A stretch of 6,763 nucleotides of DNA from an uncultured Lachnospiraceae bacterium (GTDB taxonomy: Bacteria; Bacillota; Clostridia; Lachnospirales; Anaerotignaceae), in NCBI GenBank assembly GCA_944384285.1, contig CALWSX010000145.1:1-6763 (forward strand), written 5' to 3'. Below, one piece after another: positions 1-6,001 of the stretch. The notes below the pieces were generated by a model, which was not told the DNA's origin, searched no databases, and saw nothing but the letters and a program-made list of their open reading frames with translations. Position 1 is the first letter of the stretch, and the number at the start of each line of letters is the position of its first letter. Made by a program: the position numbers and the translations under genes.

Positions 1-155
1 ATTATCCGACTCCATCTGGAAAATTTTTACAAATTTCTTTCAAAATATTTACTAATGATTCATAAGTTGGAAAATATATATGTTCAATACCAATTTTTTG
101 TAATTATTTGTAACAACTGATTTTAAAAATTTAAAATTATAAAACCACGTATTTT
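1..155. other. No supportable gene; short open frames at the left edge
   Basis: Nothing here can be called a gene. On the minus strand about 33 codons are open between a TAA near position 105 and a TAA at 4-2. The end reads like protein (for example FPTYESLVNILKEIC) but has no upstream start codon or SD, so it could be the tail of a decayed gene. On the plus strand frame 1 is open from the window edge to a TGA at 118-120. That could equally be the end of a gene lying to the left, which would suit the forward terminator just downstream. The sequence does not decide between them. Confidence 0.3.
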
Positions 156-179
156 AGGGCTTTTTTAGCCCTTTTTTTA
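156..179 (+). terminator. Rho-independent terminator, forward
   Basis: A 6-bp stem AGGGCT/AGCCCT (156-161 with 167-172) closes a five-T loop and is followed by a run of seven T (172-178). On the opposite strand there is no T run, so it ends plus-strand transcription only. It presumably serves a gene to the left of the window and insulates the next promoter. Confidence 0.75.
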
Positions 180-206
180 TTTTATTTTGAGTTCGATATG
201 ACTAAT

Positions 207-223
207 TGTTACGGAATTGTTAA
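207..223 (+). promoter_or_regulatory. Candidate WalR (YycF) binding box
   Basis: Two direct repeats, TGTTAC (207-212) and TGTTAA (218-223), are separated by exactly five bases and fit the WalR consensus TGTWAH-N5-TGTWAH at every position. The 11-bp period puts both half-sites on one face of the helix. The box ends 18 bases before the -35 of the hydrolase promoter, a position suited to activation. In Bacillus and Staphylococcus the essential WalKR system controls wall hydrolases of this type. The match is seen; binding is inferred. Confidence 0.6.
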
Positions 224-241
224 GTTTTTTTGATTATTTTA

Positions 242-270
242 TTGACAATTATGGCGTTTTTGGTTATAAT
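242..270 (+). promoter_or_regulatory. Perfect sigma-A promoter for the wall hydrolase
   Basis: The -35 is TTGACA (242-247) and the -10 is TATAAT (265-270), both identical to consensus, with an ideal 17-bp spacer. Transcription should begin near 277, leaving a leader of about 90 bases before the start codon at 369. I see no riboswitch or terminator in that leader. Confidence 0.88.
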
Positions 271-353
271 AAATTTTGTAATATAAATTTAATATTTTGT
301 TTGCAACTTAAATGTAAATTTTTTGAAGATGTTATTCCAAAGATAAAAAGCTC

Positions 354-358
354 GGAGG
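354..358 (+). promoter_or_regulatory. Ribosome binding site that sets a TTG start
   Basis: GGAGG lies ten bases before the TTG at 369-371. An ATG at 359 directly abuts the SD, is out of frame, and reads only six codons to a TAA, so it is not the start. The long hydrolase frame has no better initiation codon before its signal peptide. Confidence 0.7.
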
Positions 359-368
359 ATGAAGAAAA

Positions 369-1490
369 TTGAACTTTAAAAAACAACTTATAAAAACAGT
401 AACTATATCTGCAGTTTTTACTGCATTATTAAGTCAGACAGTTTTTGGACAAGCTCAAGGTGTTATATCCGGTAATAATGTAAATATGCGTTCACAGGCC
501 GGTACTAATGCCGCTGTTGTTTCTACTTTCAATGCAAACGTACCTGTTACAATCAATTCTGTATCTAACAACTGGTATAATGTAACAGTTAATGGACAGA
601 CAGGATTTATTGTAAGTGACTACGTAAAAGTAAACACAATAGACGGAACTTGTGTAGGTAATAATGTAAACTTACGTCAAGCTCCAAGTACAAACTCTGC
701 TGTTATAGGCTCTTTAAACGGATTTGACAAGGTATCTATCACAGGAAAAAATGGTAATTTCTACAGAGTATCATCTGCTTCCGGTGCGACAGGCTTTGTA
801 GCAAAAGAATACATATCTACAGATATGGCAGCTCTTGTTCCTAATGTTGACGCTACCCTTCCTGCAGCAACTAAAGCAGTTGTTTCTACATACGCTATTG
901 TTACTTCACAAACTTCATTAAATGTAAGACAGCAACCTAATACATCATCTGCAATAGTTGGAAAACTTTATTCAGGAGAAGTTGTTGATGTTGTTGAAGC
1001 TGGATCTGAATGGATTAAAATCAAATCAGATGCAGGTGTTACAGGATATGTAAGCAAAGAATTTGTTAATGTACGTACAGGCGAAAAACCTTCTAGATCT
1101 TCAGCAAGTGGAAAAGGTGATTCAGTTGTTGCTTACGCTAAACAGTTTTTAGGAACACCTTACGTTTGGGGTGGAACTAATTTAACAAAAGGCGTTGACT
1201 GTTCAGGTTTTGTATATTCTGTATATAAAAACTTCGGAATTACTCTTAACAGATCATCTTACCAAATGGTAAACAACGGTGTACCTGTTGAAAGAGCAAA
1301 CCTCCAGGCCGGAGATCTTGTATTCTTTAACGCTTACGGCAGCGGCGGTATTTCACATGTTGGTATATATATTGGAAACGGCGATTACATACATTCTTCA
1401 TCAGGTGCTACATCTGGAGTTATTATTTCAAACCTCAATGAAGATTACAGCAATAAATCATACGTAACTGCAAGACGTGTATTAAGATAA
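369..1490 (+). CDS. Secreted cell-wall hydrolase: three SH3b domains and a C-terminal NlpC/P60 peptidase
   Basis: This is a predicted peptidoglycan endopeptidase, exported and wall-bound, that would cut stem-peptide bonds during growth or division. Residues 1-27 form a Sec signal peptide (lysines at 4-5, hydrophobic core, likely cleavage near VFG|QA). Three bacterial SH3 domains follow at about 31-89, 94-151 and 175-236. Each has the N-(V/L)-(N/R)-R start and a GF/GY-V core typical of wall-binding SH3b. A Ser/Gly linker leads to NlpC/P60 at about 252-370, with the triad Cys278 (DCSGF), His330 (SHVGIYIG) and His342 (YIHSSS) all present. The first two SH3b units share an identical 14-base stretch (471-484 and 657-670), a trace of duplication. 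Start is TTG, set by GGAGG. The gene stands alone between two terminators, with a WalR-type box upstream. The exact bond cleaved is not shown by the sequence. Confidence 0.93.
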   Translation: MNFKKQLIKTVTISAVFTALLSQTVFGQAQGVISGNNVNMRSQAGTNAAVVSTFNANVPVTINSVSNNWYNVTVNGQTGFIVSDYVKVNTIDGTCVGNNVNLRQAPSTNSAVIGSLNGFDKVSITGKNGNFYRVSSASGATGFVAKEYISTDMAALVPNVDATLPAATKAVVSTYAIVTSQTSLNVRQQPNTSSAIVGKLYSGEVVDVVEAGSEWIKIKSDAGVTGYVSKEFVNVRTGEKPSRSSASGKGDSVVAYAKQFLGTPYVWGGTNLTKGVDCSGFVYSVYKNFGITLNRSSYQMVNNGVPVERANLQAGDLVFFNAYGSGGISHVGIYIGNGDYIHSSSGATSGVIISNLNEDYSNKSYVTARRVLR

Positions 1491-1500
1491 TAAAATTTTC

Positions 1501-1532
1501 AGGTATCGATTATTAAAATCGATACCTTTTTT
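1501..1532 (+). terminator. Rho-independent terminator after the wall hydrolase
   Basis: A perfect 10-bp stem AGGTATCGAT/ATCGATACCT (1501-1510 with 1518-1527) has a 7-base loop and a run of six T (1527-1532). It lies ten bases after the hydrolase stop and makes that gene monocistronic. Confidence 0.93.
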
Positions 1533-1547
1533 ATTATTTATGCATTG

Positions 1548-1576
1548 TTGAAAACATATTTTAAGAGTGATAAAAT
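1548..1576 (+). promoter_or_regulatory. Sigma-A promoter with extended -10 for the DUF4275-like gene
   Basis: TTGAAA (1548-1553), a 17-bp spacer and TAAAAT (1571-1576), with TG at 1568-1569 giving an extended -10. The predicted start near 1583 leaves a leader of about 25 bases before the SD AGGTGG (1593-1598) and the TTG start at 1608. Confidence 0.75.
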
Positions 1577-1607
1577 ATAAATATACTTTTACAGGTGGTG
1601 TTTTTTA

Positions 1608-2174
1608 TTGCTTAAATTAAATTTAATTGATTTTTATTCAGAGCATAAGACAATAGATGAGCTAAATGACACAGAAGAAAAAACTTTTCGGCTTGATTTG
1701 CTTGGTGAAATAATTGATAAAATAAACGAATATAACGAACATGTTTTTGAATATGAATTTTTACAGAAAAGAAAAAAACTTTTTGAAAAAGGCATTTCTT
1801 TCAGCTTTATCGAAAAACCTGCTATCATAAAAACCAAATGGACAAATCTATTTACTAAAAATATATCGAAAGAAACCAAAAAAAATATATTTTTTGATGA
1901 TTACAGATGGCACGTATTCAGCTACAAAGTGCTCAACGCCTTAGAAAAAGATGATGCAAGGCAAGCGTTTAATAAATGCAGAAAAAAAGAAGTTTATGCC
2001 TTCTACCAAAACAAAAATGAGGCATTTAAAATAAATAAAGCCTCTCTTTTAAAATCAGGCGATTTCGATATGGACGACGATATTTATTTATTTGACCCTA
2101 TAAACAAATGGACCTATGTTATTACGCACGAAAAAGAACAATGTGGACCTTATTTTTATTCATTGGATATATAA
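1608..2174 (+). CDS. DUF4275-like protein of unknown function
   Basis: A 188-residue soluble protein with no signal peptide or membrane segment. The first ~95 residues are charged, Lys/Glu-rich and probably helical. The C-terminal half carries motifs I associate with the Firmicute family DUF4275: WHVFSY (101-106), ARQAFN (117-122), AFYQN (131-135), WTYVITHE (168-175) and GPYF (180-183). The family name is from memory of these motifs and needs a profile search; no biochemical role is known to me. The protein seems longer than usual for the family because of its N-terminal part. It starts at TTG (1608-1610), nine bases after AGGTGG. It has its own promoter and is flanked by terminators on both sides, so its context gives no functional clue. 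Confidence 0.75.
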   Translation: MLKLNLIDFYSEHKTIDELNDTEEKTFRLDLLGEIIDKINEYNEHVFEYEFLQKRKKLFEKGISFSFIEKPAIIKTKWTNLFTKNISKETKKNIFFDDYRWHVFSYKVLNALEKDDARQAFNKCRKKEVYAFYQNKNEAFKINKASLLKSGDFDMDDDIYLFDPINKWTYVITHEKEQCGPYFYSLDI

Positions 2175-2202
2175 TACTGATAAACTGTATATAAAAAATA
2201 AA

Positions 2203-2226
2203 GGCGGAAAATTTTCCGCCTTTTTA
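2203..2226. terminator. Bidirectional terminator between converging units
   Basis: A perfect 18-base palindrome, GGCGGAAAATTTTCCGCC (2203-2220), is followed on the plus strand by five T. On the minus strand it is followed by a T-rich stretch (TTTATTTTTT). It ends the DUF4275-like gene from one side and the trp transporter operon from the other, nine bases after the operon's last stop codon. Confidence 0.9.
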
Positions 2227-2228
2227 TA

Positions 2229-2468
2229 TTATTCTGATATATCAAAAATACCAACAACTTTATTGCAGTTTTCACAATAATATGCGTTAGGAATTTTTGT
2301 TTTATTTATAATGTGATTGGTTTTTCCTTCTAAAACTTTATTTCCGGTATATACAAGTCCGCCTATACCCTTTTTATTATATGTATCCAAAGGGACCCAT
2401 CTTACAAGAACACCATCAACAAAAAGACCGCCTTCTATCATTTCATTTTGACAAACCGGACATTTCAT
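2229..2468 (-). CDS. Small zinc-ribbon protein (DUF6487/PF20097-like)
   Basis: A 79-residue protein with two CxxC knuckles, Cys3-Cys6 at the N terminus (MKCPVC) and Cys65-Cys68 near the C terminus (YYCENCNK). Together they would bind one zinc ion. The 58-residue span between them contains a conserved-looking W24-P26 segment. This layout fits a family of short clostridial proteins I recall as DUF6487. That name is from memory and no function is known. The SD AAGGAGGA (2485-2478) overlaps the stop codon of the HAD gene, and the two genes are 15 bases apart, so they are very probably cotranscribed and may be translationally coupled. It is the last gene of the Trp T-box operon and sits directly before the shared terminator. 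Confidence 0.82.
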   Translation of the reverse strand: MKCPVCQNEMIEGGLFVDGVLVRWVPLDTYNKKGIGGLVYTGNKVLEGKTNHIINKTKIPNAYYCENCNKVVGIFDISE

Positions 2469-2483
2469 AAAATAAAATCCTCC

Positions 2484-3128
2484 TTAAATTAAAACATCAA
2501 GAAGTTCTTTAGGTGTTCTCACAATTTTATCAGCGTCTGCTATTTCATCTTTTGTCCCAAATCCATATAAAACTCCTATTGATGATATATTCATATTTTT
2601 TGCGCCTATAATATCATATTTTGTATCGCCTATCATAACTACATCATCTAAATTAGTTATATTTTCATGTTTAAAAACATGTTCTATTACTTTCTGTTTG
2701 GTATTTCTTATTTGTTCAAAATCACTTCCACCTATAAACGAGAATACATCGTTAATTTTATGATGTTCCATTAAAAGATTGGCAAAAGGCTCAGGTTTTG
2801 ATGTTGCAAGACAGATTTTTTTGCCGTTATCCTTAAGAGTTCTTAAAACGTCAGCAATTCCATCGTACAAAGCACAATTATAAATACCCTCTTTATTATA
2901 TTTTTGTCTGAAATCAGACACAATTTCAGTTATTCTTTCGTCAGGAAGATTATAAAGTCTTTTAAAAGAATATTCCAAAGGAGGACCTATACAAAGATTA
3001 AAATCCTCTCTGTTTGGCATTATTAAACCAGCTTTATTACAAGCATAGGAAAAAGTTTCATAAAGTCCCTCAAAAGTATTTAAAATTGTACCATCAAGAT
3101 CAAAAAGAAGAATTTTTTTATTTTTCAT
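2484..3128 (-). CDS. HAD-superfamily phosphatase, phosphoglycolate phosphatase-like (Gph family)
   Basis: A 214-residue cytoplasmic hydrolase with all four HAD motifs: I, DLDGT with nucleophile Asp10 and acid Asp12; II, Thr109 in LATSKP; III, a lysine at 144 or 146; IV, GDTKYD with Asp168 and Asp172. A helical C1 cap lies between motifs I and II (about 18-85) and includes the IGPPL segment common in Gph-type members. Length is normal. The substrate cannot be read from the sequence; 'phosphoglycolate phosphatase' is only the usual family label. ATG start, preceded by a modest SD (GGGTGA, 3138-3133). Only 36 bases with no terminator separate it from trpZ, so it should be transcribed from the T-box promoter. 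A link to tryptophan metabolism is possible but unproven. Confidence 0.88.
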   Translation of the reverse strand: MKNKKILLFDLDGTILNTFEGLYETFSYACNKAGLIMPNREDFNLCIGPPLEYSFKRLYNLPDERITEIVSDFRQKYNKEGIYNCALYDGIADVLRTLKDNGKKICLATSKPEPFANLLMEHHKINDVFSFIGGSDFEQIRNTKQKVIEHVFKHENITNLDDVVMIGDTKYDIIGAKNMNISSIGVLYGFGTKDEIADADKIVRTPKELLDVLI

Positions 3129-3164
3129 ATTTTCACCCGTTAACTATTTTAATTATTATTTTAA

Positions 3165-3941
3165 TTACTGCTTTAAAACCATACGGTCGGTTTTTACCCC
3201 AAACATCTCTATGATTTTTTCAGTTGTCATTTCATCTCTTTCTTTTCCTTTTAAATCCATTACAATTTTACCGTTATTCATCATAATAGTTCTGTTTCCA
3301 AGTCTTAATGCGGAATCAATATTATGAGTTATCATCATTGTTGTAATGTTATTTTCTGACACTATTTTTTTAGTAATATCCAAAACCTTATCAGCAGTGC
3401 CCGGGTCCAAAGCCGCTGTATGCTCATCAAGCAAAAGAAGTTTAGGAGTAACTATAGTAGACATTAAGAGAGTAACGGCCTGTCTTTGACCTCCGGAAAG
3501 AAGTCCAACTTTTGTTTTAAGTCTGTCTTCAAGTCCCAAGCCTAAAAGAGAAAGTTTTTCTTTAAAAAGTTCAACTTCTTTTTTTCTTATACCGTATCTT
3601 AAGCTTATAGCTCCGCCTTTCATTGCAAGAGAAAGATTTTCCTCAATAGTCATATTAGGCGCAGTACCCCATAAAGGATCTTGGAAAAGTCTACCTATAT
3701 ATCTTGCTCTTTTATATTCTTTCTGGAAAGTAATATCTTCGTTATCAAGTATAATATTTCCCTCATCACAAATAAAACTTCCGGCAATAGCCCCAAAAAG
3801 AGTAGATTTTCCGGCACCGTTACCGCCAATAACTGTTACAAAATCACCTTTTTCAAGATGAAGATTTATACCGTCTATAGCTGTTTTTTCATTTATTGTA
3901 CCTTTACCGAATGTCTTTTTTACGTTTTCTATTTTAAGCAC
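3165..3941 (-). CDS. trpZ: ATPase of the predicted tryptophan ABC importer, TrpZ (COG1101)
   Basis: A 258-residue nucleotide-binding subunit. Walker A is GGNGAGKST (39-47, Lys45), Q-loop Gln87 in FQDP, ABC signature LSGGQ (148-152), Walker B LLLLDE ending in Asp172-Glu173, D-loop ALDP (177-180), switch His206. The DEHTAALDP string and the RxFQDP...GT segment are typical of COG1101, which pairs with COG4120 permeases and COG2984 binding proteins, as here. It starts at GTG (3941-3939) behind an AAAGGGGG SD (3957-3950), and its start overlaps the end of trpY by 8 bases, indicating translational coupling. It would power import of the ligand captured by TrpX. Specificity for tryptophan is inferred from the Trp T-box and the known TrpXYZ grouping, not from this protein itself. 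Confidence 0.93.
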   Translation of the reverse strand: MLKIENVKKTFGKGTINEKTAIDGINLHLEKGDFVTVIGGNGAGKSTLFGAIAGSFICDEGNIILDNEDITFQKEYKRARYIGRLFQDPLWGTAPNMTIEENLSLAMKGGAISLRYGIRKKEVELFKEKLSLLGLGLEDRLKTKVGLLSGGQRQAVTLLMSTIVTPKLLLLDEHTAALDPGTADKVLDITKKIVSENNITTMMITHNIDSALRLGNRTIMMNNGKIVMDLKGKERDEMTTEKIIEMFGVKTDRMVLKQ

Positions 3942-4818
3942 GGCGACGTCCCCCTTTCAAAGAATTTTTAATTGTAGGATAAGAAATTGCAATTCCTACT
4001 ATAACTGCTGAAAGAAGTTTTAAATCGGACTGATTTATACCAAAATTAAGTACAAACGCAATTATAATTCTATATACAACAGAACCTAAAATTACTGCAA
4101 TAACATGTCTTTTTATACTTTTTTTACCGAATATAACTTCGCCTGTAATAATTGAAGCAAGACCGATTACAACAACACCGATACCCATTTTTATATCAAC
4201 AAATTTCTGAGACTGACAGATTATAGCTCCTGATAATGCAACAAGCATATTTGCAATACAGATACCTATTGTCTTTGTCATATTTGAGTTTATTGAAGAT
4301 GAGCGAACCATAATTTCATTGTCTCCTGTCGCACGTACAGAGCGTCCAAGTCTTGTGCCAAGGAAGAAAATTATAAAAGCACCCATTATTAAAGCAATTA
4401 TAAAAGTAATTATAAGGGCAGAATATTGTTTTCCGAAAACCTCATCACCAAGTGTAAAAATAGTATCAACTCTTGCAAGAGATATATTTGGTTTTCCGGA
4501 CATAATTCTTAAGTTAATGGAATAAAGTCCTGTCATTGATAAAATACCAGCAAGAATTGCCTGAATTTTCATCTTTGTATGTAAAAACGCTGTTATTCCA
4601 CCTGCCAAAACTCCCGCAATCATAGCACAAATAAGAGCTAAAAATGGGTGACCGGCAACTGTTACAACCGCACAAACAGCCGCACCTGTAGTAAAAGAAC
4701 TGTCAACTGTAAGGTCCGCAATATCAAGTATTCGAAATGATATAAAAAGTCCTAAAGCCATAAGAGCATATCCGAAACCAAGCTCCAAAGCCCCTATAAA
4801 CGCAACCAAGCTTATCAC
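3934..4818 (-). CDS. trpY: Permease of the predicted tryptophan ABC importer, TrpY (COG4120)
   Basis: A membrane protein of 294 residues with about eight hydrophobic segments (BPD_transp_2 type). Motifs of the family are clear: LGLFISFRILDIADLTVDSS near the N terminus, RATGDNE in the middle, and MGIGVVVIGLASIITGE further on. The tail GGRRRA is positively charged, as expected for a cytoplasmic end. I chose the GTG at 4818-4816 because GGAGG (4831-4827) lies eight bases before it and the resulting N terminus matches the family. A TTG at 4851 would add 11 residues, has no SD, and sits inside a hairpin. The gene is 65 bases downstream of trpX and overlaps trpZ by 8 bases. It would form the channel through which tryptophan enters the cell. 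Confidence 0.9.
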   Translation of the reverse strand: MISLVAFIGALELGFGYALMALGLFISFRILDIADLTVDSSFTTGAAVCAVVTVAGHPFLALICAMIAGVLAGGITAFLHTKMKIQAILAGILSMTGLYSINLRIMSGKPNISLARVDTIFTLGDEVFGKQYSALIITFIIALIMGAFIIFFLGTRLGRSVRATGDNEIMVRSSSINSNMTKTIGICIANMLVALSGAIICQSQKFVDIKMGIGVVVIGLASIITGEVIFGKKSIKRHVIAVILGSVVYRIIIAFVLNFGINQSDLKLLSAVIVGIAISYPTIKNSLKGGRRRA

Positions 4819-4826
4819 TTTAATTA

Positions 4827-4831
4827 CCTCC
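4827..4831 (-). promoter_or_regulatory. Ribosome binding site that decides the trpY start
   Basis: GGAGG on the minus strand lies eight bases before the GTG at 4818. The TTG at 4851 and the TTG at 4833 both lie upstream of this SD, so they are poor choices. A GGGGAG six bases before the TTG at 4833 is a weaker alternative. Confidence 0.7.
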
Positions 4832-4841
4832 AAAATATTCT

Positions 4842-4864
4842 CCCCGAACAAAAATTGCTCGGGG
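4842..4864 (-). other. Intergenic stem-loop between trpX and trpY
   Basis: In the minus-strand RNA, CCCCGAGC (4864-4857) pairs with GUUCGGGG (4849-4842), with one G-U pair and a 7-base loop. No T run follows, so it is not a classical terminator. Its place just after the binding-protein gene suits a 3' mRNA stabiliser or processing site that would keep trpX transcript more abundant than trpYZ, as is common in ABC importer operons. The effect is inferred. Confidence 0.6.
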
Positions 4865-4883
4865 ACAAAAATTATCTAATAAA

Positions 4884-5873
4884 TTATTTTACTAATGTAG
4901 CTGTTGATTTAATATCTTCAGGAATTTCTATTCCGCAAGCTTCAGCTGTAGTTTCATTAATTACAACATTGAGGTCATCTAAAACTTTGTATGGAATTTC
5001 TGAAGGTACTTTTCCGTTTAACACTTCAACTGCAATTTTACCAGTTTCTGTTCCTAAATTTGTGTAATTAACACCAACTGTTGCAAAACCACCATCTTTT
5101 ACAAGTGAGTCTGCACCTGTGTAAATAGGAATTTTATTTTCTTTTGCAACATCAGCAAGTACAGGCATAGCCTCTGCTACTGTATTATCAATAGGTGTGA
5201 AAATAGCGTCTACTTTTCCAACAAGATTTTGAGCAGCCTGTGCAAGTTCTGAAGAATTTGTGATTGTTGATTCTACAACTGTAATACCATTAAGGTCACA
5301 ATAATCTTTTGCATCTTCTATAACAGCAAGTGAATTTGCTTCGCCTGTATTATAAACCATACCGAGGTTTTTAACTCCAGGTGTTAAATTATTCATAAGT
5401 TCAAAAATTTTATCAACTGGAATAGCATCTGATGTTCCAGTTATATTTTCACCATCAAGACCTGCTGAAATAGGATCAGTTACAGCAGCATATACAATAG
5501 GAATATCGCTTGTTGCAGCCTGTGCTGCCTGTGCTGTAGGTGTTGCAATAGCAATTATCATATCTTTTTGATCACCTACAAATTTATCAGCAATAGAAGT
5601 AAGATTTGTATAATCATTCTGTGCGTTCTGATAATCAATATTTATATTTAAACCTGAATTTTTAAGTTCAGTTTCAATAGCCGCACGTATTTCATCAAGT
5701 GAAGGATGTTCTGATATCTGCATAATACCAACATTTATTTCTTCACCATTATTTGTTGTTGTGCTTTCAGATGTATTCTCTGTATTTTCTGTAGCTTCTT
5801 TTGTATCTCCGCCGCAAGCCGCAAGAGAAAATGTAAGTACTAAAGATGTAAGTAAAACCATAAATTTTTTCAT
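4884..5873 (-). CDS. trpX: Substrate-binding lipoprotein of the predicted tryptophan ABC importer, TrpX (COG2984)
   Basis: A 329-residue lipoprotein. The signal peptide ends in a lipobox LAAC (17-20), so Cys20 is lipidated and anchors the protein outside the membrane. A Ser/Thr/Glu/Asn-rich linker (about 21-43) precedes a two-lobed periplasmic-binding fold starting at EINVGIMQI. The DLTSIA-like region, IIAIATPTAQAA, PIVYAAVTDPISAGL and AIFTPIDNTV segments are characteristic of COG2984. From memory, a pneumococcal homologue was crystallised with L-Trp. I chose the ATG at 5873, eight bases after GGGAGG (5887-5882). A TTG six bases upstream would be only three bases from the SD. It is the first gene after the Trp T-box and would capture tryptophan for TrpYZ. 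Confidence 0.92.
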   Translation of the reverse strand: MKKFMVLLTSLVLTFSLAACGGDTKEATENTENTSESTTTNNGEEINVGIMQISEHPSLDEIRAAIETELKNSGLNINIDYQNAQNDYTNLTSIADKFVGDQKDMIIAIATPTAQAAQAATSDIPIVYAAVTDPISAGLDGENITGTSDAIPVDKIFELMNNLTPGVKNLGMVYNTGEANSLAVIEDAKDYCDLNGITVVESTITNSSELAQAAQNLVGKVDAIFTPIDNTVAEAMPVLADVAKENKIPIYTGADSLVKDGGFATVGVNYTNLGTETGKIAVEVLNGKVPSEIPYKVLDDLNVVINETTAEACGIEIPEDIKSTATLVK

Positions 5874-5881
5874 AAACAAAA

Positions 5882-5887
5882 CCTCCC
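5882..5887 (-). promoter_or_regulatory. Ribosome binding site that decides the trpX start
   Basis: GGGAGG on the minus strand is eight bases before the ATG at 5873-5871, the ideal distance. The TTG at 5879 is only two bases from the SD and adds just two residues (Met-Phe) before the normal Lys-Lys signal-peptide start. Confidence 0.85.
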
Positions 5888-5952
5888 AAAAAATAAATAA
5901 TAATTATGACAAGTATCGGAGATGATTTGGAAAATCTTAAGATAAACAAGGT

Positions 5953-6001
5953 AAAAAAAAACTGCCGTTATTATACTAAACATTTAGTATAACAAGGACA
6001 G
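5953..6001 (-). terminator. Attenuator terminator of the Trp T-box
   Basis: In the minus-strand RNA a 19-position stem (6001-5983 with 5980-5962) has one mismatch and two G-U pairs and is followed by nine U (5961-5953). Its 5' arm begins with CUGUCCUU, the same bases needed for the 3' arm of the antiterminator, so the two folds exclude one another. It stops transcription before trpX when tRNA-Trp is charged. Confidence 0.93.

Noticed and set aside
99..114. Second WalR-like pair TGTAAT-N4-TGTAAC
   Set aside because: The spacer is four bases, not five, so the half-sites are out of register. It also lies upstream of a terminator, more than 120 bases from the promoter, in very AT-rich sequence.
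359..379. Six-codon ATG frame overlapping the hydrolase start
   Set aside because: The ATG directly abuts the SD, too close for efficient initiation, and the frame is too short to call a gene. It is mentioned only as a possible competitor.
4855..5067. 70-codon plus-strand frame opposite trpX
   Set aside because: It is antisense to a conserved lipoprotein gene, has no SD, and its composition is that of a shadow frame.
5767..5949. 60-codon minus-strand frame across the trpX leader
   Set aside because: It overlaps the trpX start in another frame, has no SD, and is not a plausible leader peptide, since control is by the T-box.
5882..5952. Possible SD-sequestering fold between the attenuator and trpX
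   Set aside because: Only a 4-base CTCC/GGAG complement is visible, too weak to propose translational control.
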